NCBI GenBank assembly: GCA_045648765.1
Contig: JAZROQ010000042.1
Location: 1-18,550 of the forward strand
Length of the DNA: 18,550 bases
Reading direction: 5' to 3'
DNA from: RGIG3009 sp045648765
GTDB lineage: Bacteria; Bacillota; Clostridia; Oscillospirales; Acutalibacteraceae
Below, in pieces: positions 13,181-18,550 of the stretch (positions within the stretch are counted from its first letter, which is position 1; every line of letters starts with the position of its first letter). A program made the position numbers and the translations under genes. Below the pieces are notes generated by a model. It made no database searches, was not told the origin of the DNA, and saw only the letters and a list, made by a program, of their open reading frames with translations.

Positions 13181-14920
13181 ATGATGAAAAAATTAATGCT
13201 TGGCAACGACGCCGTTGCCCGCGGCGCTTACGAGGCGGGGGTACATGTTGTTTCCTCATACCCCGGCACTCCCAGCACCGAGATCACCGAAGCTATGGTG
13301 CAATACAAAGATGTTTATGTGGAATGGGCACCCAATGAAAAAGTGGCAGCAGAGGCGGCTATCGGCGCTTCTATTGCCGGTGGACGTGCCATGAGTTGTA
13401 TGAAGCACGTGGGTCTTAATGTTATGGCAGACCCTGTGTTTACCGTAAGTTACATAGGCGTAAACGGTGGTTTGGTATTGTGCGTAGCAGATGATCCCGG
13501 TATGCATTCTTCACAAAACGAACAAGATTCGCGTCATTATGCAAAAGCATCTAAAATCCCGATGCTCGAACCTTCGGATTCGGCTGAATGCAAAGAGTTT
13601 ACCAAACTTGCTTTTGAATTGAGCGAACAGTTCGATGTTCCGTTTTTCGTGCGTCTTTCCACCCGTGTTTCGCACTCGCAGAGCATGGTGGATTTGTGCG
13701 AACCGCAAACGGCAGAAGTAAAACCCTATGAAAAAAACATTCGAAAAAATGTAATGATGCCCGCCAACGCGGTACTAAAACACGTTGAGGTTGAAAAACG
13801 CGAAACAGCGTTGGCAGAATTTGCCGAAACGTGTCAACTCAACCGCGTGGAAGATAACGGTAGCAAGATTGGTGTTATCACTTCCGGTATTTCTTACATG
13901 TATGCCAAAGAAGCTTTGGGTGACACTGTTAACTACTTAAAGTTGGGCATGGTTTATCCCTTGCCGAAAAAACTCATTGCGGATTTTGCTGACAACGTAG
14001 ATGAACTGTACGTTTTGGAAGAACTCGACCCGTTTATCGAAGAATTTGTCAAGGGGCTTGGTATTACAGTCAAAGGCAAGGACACGTTCTCGTTGTTGGG
14101 TGAATACAGCCAAAACCAAATTCGAAACGCTATACTCAACGAAACCGTTGACGTTTTCTCTTTGGACGAACAAGTACCCGTGCGTCCGCCTGTTATGTGC
14201 GCCGGGTGTCCTCACCGTGGAACTTTCTACGTTCTTTCCAAACTTGGCGTTACCGTTTCGGGGGATATCGGTTGTTATACGCTTGGCGCTGTTGCTCCCC
14301 TTTCCAGCGTTGATACCACCATTTGCATGGGGGCTTCGGTCAGCGCTGCACACGGTATGGTCAAAGCCAGAGGAAAAGAGTTTTCAGAAAAACTGGTTTC
14401 GGTAATCGGTGACTCAACATTTATTCACTCCGGTATCACAGGTTTAATTGATATTGTCTACAACAAAGGTAATAACACGGTTATTATTTTGGACAACTCC
14501 ATCACCGGTATGACCGGTCACCAAGACAACCCCACCACGGGACTTACCATTCGCAAAGAACCAACCCGCCAAGTGGATTTGGAAGCTTTGTGCCATGCTG
14601 TCGGCGTTGACCGTGTACGCGTGGAAGATCCGTTTGATTTGGTCGGTTTTGAAAAAGCAGTTAGAGAAGAATTGCAAGCCGATGAGCCCTCGGTTATTAT
14701 TGCCTCGCGTCCTTGTGCATTGCTGAAAACCGTTAAATACAGCGGTCATTGCACCGTTTCTCACGACGCTTGTCGCGGATGCAAAAAATGTATGAAGCTT
14801 GGTTGCCCTGCCATTGTTTTTGAAAACGGCAAAGCAACCATTGATCCCACACAATGTAACGGATGTGGCCTTTGTATCGGCGTTTGCCCCTTTAAAGCCA
14901 TTGGCAAGGAGGAAGAATAA
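13181..14920 (+). CDS. iorA: Indolepyruvate:ferredoxin oxidoreductase, alpha subunit
   Basis: A 579-residue IorA. With IorB it interconverts arylpyruvate + CoA + oxidised ferredoxin and arylacetyl-CoA + CO2 + reduced ferredoxin. The N-terminal pyrimidine-binding part shows SSYPGTPSTEITE (25-37). The TPP-binding part shows CAGCPHRG (340-347), GDSTF (410-414) and DNSITGMTG (438-446). The C-terminal ferredoxin domain has two 4Fe-4S motifs: C531-C534-C537-C542 (x4 before the last Cys, as in other IorA) and C559-C562-C565-C569. Length is normal. GAGG precedes the ATG-ATG start. The stop TAA shares one base with the iorB ATG, so translation is coupled. Family members accept indolepyruvate, phenylpyruvate and 4-hydroxyphenylpyruvate. 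Confidence 0.95.
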   Translation: MMKKLMLGNDAVARGAYEAGVHVVSSYPGTPSTEITEAMVQYKDVYVEWAPNEKVAAEAAIGASIAGGRAMSCMKHVGLNVMADPVFTVSYIGVNGGLVLCVADDPGMHSSQNEQDSRHYAKASKIPMLEPSDSAECKEFTKLAFELSEQFDVPFFVRLSTRVSHSQSMVDLCEPQTAEVKPYEKNIRKNVMMPANAVLKHVEVEKRETALAEFAETCQLNRVEDNGSKIGVITSGISYMYAKEALGDTVNYLKLGMVYPLPKKLIADFADNVDELYVLEELDPFIEEFVKGLGITVKGKDTFSLLGEYSQNQIRNAILNETVDVFSLDEQVPVRPPVMCAGCPHRGTFYVLSKLGVTVSGDIGCYTLGAVAPLSSVDTTICMGASVSAAHGMVKARGKEFSEKLVSVIGDSTFIHSGITGLIDIVYNKGNNTVIILDNSITGMTGHQDNPTTGLTIRKEPTRQVDLEALCHAVGVDRVRVEDPFDLVGFEKAVREELQADEPSVIIASRPCALLKTVKYSGHCTVSHDACRGCKKCMKLGCPAIVFENGKATIDPTQCNGCGLCIGVCPFKAIGKEEE

Positions 14921-15495
14921 TGACTACTAAAAATATTATGATTGTCGGTGTCGGCGGTCAAGGAACACTTTTAGCCAGTCGCATTCTCGGCAATGCCGTC
15001 ATCCGCGCAGGGTACGATGTTAAAGTTTCGGAAGTACACGGTATGAGCCAGCGTGGCGGCAGTGTGGTGACGTATGTCAAATACGGCGAAACGGTATATT
15101 CCCCCATCATTGACAAGGGCGAAGCAGACATCATTTTGGCCTTCGAACGTTTGGAAGCCCTGCGTGCTCTCCCCTTTCTAAAAAAAGGCGGAAAGATCAT
15201 TTTGAACGACAGAGCTATCGCTCCTATGCCGGTGATTACCGGTGCTGCCACTTATCCGCAAGAAATTGTGGATAAATTATCAAAAGTAACGGACGTTACT
15301 GCCGTAGATGCATTGGCACTGAGTTTGCAAGCCGGTTCCCCCAAAGCGGTAAACGTAGTATTGATTGGCATTTTGGCGCAAAGCACAAACATCGACAAAG
15401 AAACATGGATTGAGGTTATTAAGCAAACGGTTCCTGAAAAGTTTTTAGAATTGAACCTTAAAGCCTTTGAACTTGGTTACACGTATAAGGGATGA
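14920..15495 (+). CDS. iorB: Indolepyruvate:ferredoxin oxidoreductase, beta subunit
   Basis: A 191-residue IorB, the gamma-type pyruvate-oxidoreductase domain that completes the active IorAB heterodimer or tetramer. It begins with the Rossmann-like GVGGQGTLLASRIL (10-23) and carries the family motif GMSQRGGSV (46-54) that contacts CoA and substrate in relatives. Length is normal for the family. The start overlaps the iorA stop by one base, with AAGGAGGA inside the end of iorA. The next gene begins 4 bases after its stop, so it lies in the middle of a tight operon. Confidence 0.95.
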   Translation: MTTKNIMIVGVGGQGTLLASRILGNAVIRAGYDVKVSEVHGMSQRGGSVVTYVKYGETVYSPIIDKGEADIILAFERLEALRALPFLKKGGKIILNDRAIAPMPVITGAATYPQEIVDKLSKVTDVTAVDALALSLQAGSPKAVNVVLIGILAQSTNIDKETWIEVIKQTVPEKFLELNLKAFELGYTYKG

Positions 15496-15499
15496 TAGC

Positions 15500-16156
15500 A
15501 TGAAACAATCTGCAAAAAATCTGTTTACTATCTTATATATTGTTTTTGCCATTGGCGTTTTTGCGGCGGTGCTGATTGTTGAACCAAGCAGAGAAATTTT
15601 TAAAAGCCTTTCATCTGCACACCCCTACGGTATGGGATTTGTCAAGTTTGCTTTACTTGCTACAGCAGGCGAATTACTTGCCGCGACCATTGCAAACAAA
15701 GCTCCGACAGTTCCCGTAAAAGTTGTTTGGCGATTTATTATTTGGGGATTTATCGGCATTTGGATAACCTTTATGATGAAAGTGTATTCCTTTGCCGCCC
15801 TCTCTTTGATGGAACAATCGCTCTTACCGGGTGGGAACAGCGTGTTTTTAAAAGCGTTATACACCAGCGTTATGATGAACACAACATTTGGCCCCACCTT
15901 TATGGCGGTCCACAAATGCACCGACAAATTGCTCGAACTAAAATCCGCCAACCAACCGGCTCCTTTGTCTGCGGTAATTTCCGGTATTGATTGGACAACA
16001 TTTGTACGGTTCACTCTTTTTAAAACCGTTCCGCTGTTTTGGATTCCCGCACACACCATCACCTTTTTGTTACCGACCGAGTATCAGGTGATGATGGCAG
16101 CGGCATTGTCCGTAGCACTTGGTATTATTTTAAGTTTAGGAAAGCATCAAAAATAA
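15500..16156 (+). CDS. Mpv17/PMP22-like integral membrane protein
   Basis: A 218-residue protein with about six hydrophobic segments (roughly 9-27, 45-63, 76-93, 115-135, 172-190, 195-212). The C-terminal FWIPAHTITFLLPTEYQV recalls the conserved end of the Mpv17/PMP22 family, whose eukaryotic members form channels in organelle membranes. The resemblance is from memory and moderate. The ATG at 15500 has AAGGG upstream; the frame extends left into iorB but without a better start. It lies 4 bases after iorB and 16 before the CoA ligase, so it is surely cotranscribed with the T-box operon. Uptake or release of an aromatic or branched-chain acid is a reasonable guess, unproved. Confidence 0.6.
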   Translation: MKQSAKNLFTILYIVFAIGVFAAVLIVEPSREIFKSLSSAHPYGMGFVKFALLATAGELLAATIANKAPTVPVKVVWRFIIWGFIGIWITFMMKVYSFAALSLMEQSLLPGGNSVFLKALYTSVMMNTTFGPTFMAVHKCTDKLLELKSANQPAPLSAVISGIDWTTFVRFTLFKTVPLFWIPAHTITFLLPTEYQVMMAAALSVALGIILSLGKHQK

Positions 16157-16172
16157 GAAAGGACGAAACCCG

Positions 16173-17477
16173 ATGCCCTATTTACGCCCTGAAATAGAAA
16201 CCCTGTCACGTGATGACATTAAAAAATTACAAAGTGAACGTTTGGTTTGGCAAGTAAAACGAATGTATGAGCGCGTTGAATGTTTTCGCAATCGTATGGA
16301 CGAAAAAGGGCTAAAACCCGAGGACATCCATGGTGTAGAAGACCTTTCCAAATTGCCGTTTTCGTACAAACAAGATTTAAGGGATTACTACCCTTATGGC
16401 TTATTTGCCGAACCGCTCGAAAACATCCGCCGTGTTCACGCTTCCAGCGGCACCACGGGCAAACGAATTGTCGTGGGATATACCGACAACGATTTGGATA
16501 TGTGGAGTGACTGCGTTGCACGAATGCTTAAAGGAATTGGCTTGACAGAAAAAGATATTTTCCAAGTGGCGTTCGGTTACGGGTTGTTTACCGGTGGTTT
16601 TGGGTTACATGCCGGTATTGAAAAAATCGGTGCTACCGTTATTCCCATTTCTTCGGGCAACACCAATTTGCAAATTCAAACCATGGTAGACTTTAAAGCA
16701 ACCGCTATTTGCTGCACCCCATCGTATGCCATGTATTTAGCAGAAGAGGTTGAAAAAGCCGGCGTAAAAGATCAACTTTCCCTCAAAGTAGGCGTGTTTG
16801 GTGCCGAACCGTGGAGCGAAAGTATGCGCCACGAAATTGAAGAAAAATTGGGCATTAAAGCCTATGACATTTACGGGCTTTCTGAAATTCTCGGTCCCGG
16901 TGTTTCTTGTGAGTGTGAATACCAATGCGGTATGCATATTTGGGAAGATAATTTTATTGCCGAAATTATTGACCCTGATACCGGCGAAGTGCTTCCCGAA
17001 GGAAGCACAGGAGAACTGGTGTTTACCACCATTTCCAAAGAAGGGTTCCCGGTGATTCGATATCGCACTCGTGATATTTGTTCGTTGGAATATGCTCCTT
17101 GCAAATGCGGAAGAACACACATCCGTATGAACAAACCCAGCGGCAGAAGCGATGATATGTTGATTATTCGCGGTGTAAACGTCTTCCCCTCGCAAATCGA
17201 AGAGGTCTTGTTGGATTTTGGCGGTGACGAAATCACGCCAAACTACATTATTAAAATCGACCGCGTAAACAATACCGACACGTTTGATTTGGACGTAGAA
17301 ATGAGCGAAAGCATGTTTACGGACGATTTGAAGAGCATTACGAAAACCGAAAAAGCCATTACTGAAAAACTTCGTTCCACATTGGGACTTGGTGTTCGTG
17401 TGCACTTGGTTAATCCAAAAACCATTGCGCGCAGCGAAGGAAAAGCCAAGCGCGTGATTGATTTGCGTAAATTATAA
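16173..17477 (+). CDS. paaK: Phenylacetate--CoA ligase (AMP-forming)
   Basis: A 434-residue PaaK-type enzyme, shorter than typical ANL ligases as expected for this family. It activates phenylacetate, or a related arylacetate such as indoleacetate or 4-hydroxyphenylacetate, to its CoA thioester in the cytoplasm. Motifs: P-loop SSGTTGK (91-97), YGLSE (234-238), RTRD (298-301) and GRSDDMLIIRGVNVFPSQIE (324-343). A cysteine group, CECEYQCGMH (246-255) with CKCGR (310-314), is common in anaerobe PaaK proteins and may hold a metal. AAAGGA lies 10 bases before the ATG. The neighbours iorAB and an ACT gene are the usual partners of this enzyme in anaerobes; the T-box at the head of the operon is the unusual part. 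Confidence 0.93.
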   Translation: MPYLRPEIETLSRDDIKKLQSERLVWQVKRMYERVECFRNRMDEKGLKPEDIHGVEDLSKLPFSYKQDLRDYYPYGLFAEPLENIRRVHASSGTTGKRIVVGYTDNDLDMWSDCVARMLKGIGLTEKDIFQVAFGYGLFTGGFGLHAGIEKIGATVIPISSGNTNLQIQTMVDFKATAICCTPSYAMYLAEEVEKAGVKDQLSLKVGVFGAEPWSESMRHEIEEKLGIKAYDIYGLSEILGPGVSCECEYQCGMHIWEDNFIAEIIDPDTGEVLPEGSTGELVFTTISKEGFPVIRYRTRDICSLEYAPCKCGRTHIRMNKPSGRSDDMLIIRGVNVFPSQIEEVLLDFGGDEITPNYIIKIDRVNNTDTFDLDVEMSESMFTDDLKSITKTEKAITEKLRSTLGLGVRVHLVNPKTIARSEGKAKRVIDLRKL

Positions 17478-17491
17478 GGAGGGTTCGTACC

Positions 17492-17923
17492 ATGTTAGTA
17501 GAACAAATTTCTGTTTTTATTGAAAACAAAAAAGGGCGCCTTTCTGAAATTGCCGAGGTTTTGGCACAAAACGACATTGATATTTCGGCTTTGTCACTTG
17601 CCGACACAGATGAGTACGGCGTTTTACGAATGATTGTCACAGACCCTCACAAAGCAAAAAAAGCGTTAGCCGAGCACGGCGTTATCGGCAAGGTTACCAC
17701 GGTGTTGGCTGTTGCCATTGAAGACCGTCCCGGTGGCTTCTGCGAAGCGCTTTCCACGCTTACTGACAACCATGTAGAAATCAAGTATATGTACGCCTGC
17801 GTTTCACATGAAAAAGGAAAAGCACTCATGATTTTGAGCGTAGAAAACCCCGCAGAAGCGGAAGAACACATTGCCAAATCAAAAGAAAATATTACGAACC
17901 CATCCAGCATTTATCGAATTTAA
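17492..17923 (+). CDS. Tandem ACT-domain protein
   Basis: A 143-residue protein made of two ACT domains in tandem. The first (about 1-66) starts QISVFIENKKGRLSEIAEVL and the second (about 70-140) has AVAIEDRPGGFCEALSTL. ACT domains bind amino acids at domain interfaces; no catalytic or DNA-binding domain is attached. A strong AGGAGG precedes the ATG. It follows paaK by 14 bases and is the last gene before the terminator. ACT proteins of this size often sit next to paaK and ior genes. A role in sensing the amino acid product and modulating the ligase or IorAB is likely but inferred. Confidence 0.9.
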   Translation: MLVEQISVFIENKKGRLSEIAEVLAQNDIDISALSLADTDEYGVLRMIVTDPHKAKKALAEHGVIGKVTTVLAVAIEDRPGGFCEALSTLTDNHVEIKYMYACVSHEKGKALMILSVENPAEAEEHIAKSKENITNPSSIYRI

Positions 17924-17934
17924 CAAACTAAACC

Positions 17935-17973
17935 AAACGCACCGAACAAGGAAACTTGTTCGGTGCGTTTTTT
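17935..17973. terminator. Terminator between the T-box operon and the clp gene
   Basis: A 16-bp perfect stem (17935-17950 with 17955-17970, loop GAAA) with six T after it. It closes the plus-strand operon. Its right edge touches the stop codon of the convergent Clp gene, for which it may also act. Confidence 0.92.
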
Positions 17974-18550
17974 ATTGGGTGACCAATTGTATTTTTTCGT
18001 CTTTAATGTGCAAGTTTACCTCTGTAAGCGGTTCGTCACAATGATTGACAATATACATGGTAACGACATCTTCTACTTCACGGCGAATGGCGTTTCTTAA
18101 ATCACGGGCGCCGCGTTTTCCACCAAAGGCTTTATCTGCCAAATAAGCGGGAACGTCTGCCGACCATGTAAACGTAACACCTCGTTCAGCCAGCGGTGCC
18201 ACCAACTCTTGCAACATCAGCTCAGCAATGGATTGATAGTTCTCTTTTGACAAAGGTGCAAAATACACCACTTCGTCTACTCGACTGATAAATTCAGGGC
18301 GTAAAAACTCTGTCAGCGCTTTGGTTGCTTTATCGCGCGAAGCCTGCGCATCGCTTTTGCCAAACCCCATTAAATTTTCTTGGAACTGACTACCCGCGTT
18401 GGAAGTCATCACAATTACCGTGTTTTCAAAATTAACCACACGACCGTGCGCGTCTGTCACACGCCCTTCGTCCAATATTTGCAACAAAATATTCAAAACG
18501 TCGGGGTGCGCTTTTTCGATTTCGTCCAACAAGATAACCGAATACGGTTT
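17972..18550 (-). CDS. Clp/Hsp100 ATPase (ClpC/ClpB type), C-terminal fragment
   Basis: The frame is open through the right edge, so the internal TTG near 18532 is not a start. The visible 192 residues are the second AAA+ module and its C-terminal small domain. Walker B LLDEIEKAHPD is followed by the pre-sensor region with GRVTDAHGR. Then come sensor 1 MTSNAGS, the arginine-finger segment LRPEFISRVDE and sensor 2 GKRGARDLRNAI. Such Hsp100 ATPases unfold or disaggregate proteins in hexameric rings. Without the N-terminal part, or the middle and ClpP-binding regions, ClpC and ClpB cannot be told apart. It converges on the T-box operon and is unrelated to it. Confidence 0.92.
   Translation of the reverse strand, partial: KPYSVILLDEIEKAHPDVLNILLQILDEGRVTDAHGRVVNFENTVIVMTSNAGSQFQENLMGFGKSDAQASRDKATKALTEFLRPEFISRVDEVVYFAPLSKENYQSIAELMLQELVAPLAERGVTFTWSADVPAYLADKAFGGKRGARDLRNAIRREVEDVVTMYIVNHCDEPLTEVNLHIKDEKIQLVTQ

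Noticed and set aside
16737..17405. 222-residue minus-strand ORF
   Set aside because: It is antisense to paaK and has no recognisable motif or start signal.

Overview
The window looks like chromosomal DNA of an anaerobic Gram-positive bacterium of the Clostridia, probably a gut or rumen lineage of the Oscillospiraceae/Ruminococcaceae type. The grounds are AGGAGG-type ribosome binding sites, promoters close to TTGACA-17-TATAAT, a T-box leader, feoA/feoB with a FeoB-associated Cys-rich protein, a two-part ThrE exporter and a ferredoxin-dependent 2-oxoacid oxidoreductase. The genus cannot be fixed by eye.

Left part (1-3804): the 3' end of a probable sugar isomerase gene is followed by a D-lyxose isomerase and a bidirectional terminator. 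A four-gene operon converges on it from the right: the two halves of a threonine/serine exporter, an SGNH esterase and an Sfp-type phosphopantetheinyl transferase.

Iron block (3810-6986): feoA, feoB and a FeoB-associated membrane peptide on the minus strand, divergent from a short DtxR/IdeR-type regulator. Three copies of an inverted repeat TTAGC-N4-GCTAA lie in the feo control region and inside the operon. They are the probable operators of that regulator.

Accessory island (about 6990-8440): two unrecognised AT-rich genes for small membrane proteins surround a 168-bp element made of nested small hairpins, with related hairpins at the 5' end of the second gene. A tRNA-Thr(TGT) gene with its own promoter and terminator follows. 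To its right are a RING/zinc-ribbon DUF2628 membrane protein, galU and a TspO-family protein.

Main system (11185-17973): a consensus promoter and a complete T-box riboswitch precede six tightly packed genes: an acyl-CoA ligase, iorA, iorB, an Mpv17-like membrane protein, a phenylacetate-CoA ligase (paaK type) and a tandem ACT-domain protein, closed by a strong terminator. A T-box turns genes on when a tRNA is uncharged, which suits synthesis of an amino acid and not its breakdown. The best reading is a salvage pathway: arylacetates are activated to aryl-acetyl-CoA by the ligases, reductively carboxylated to arylpyruvates by IorAB and transaminated to aromatic amino acids. The specifier loop allows Tyr (TAC) or, less likely, Leu (TTA). 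The right edge holds the 3' end of a convergent Clp ATPase gene.
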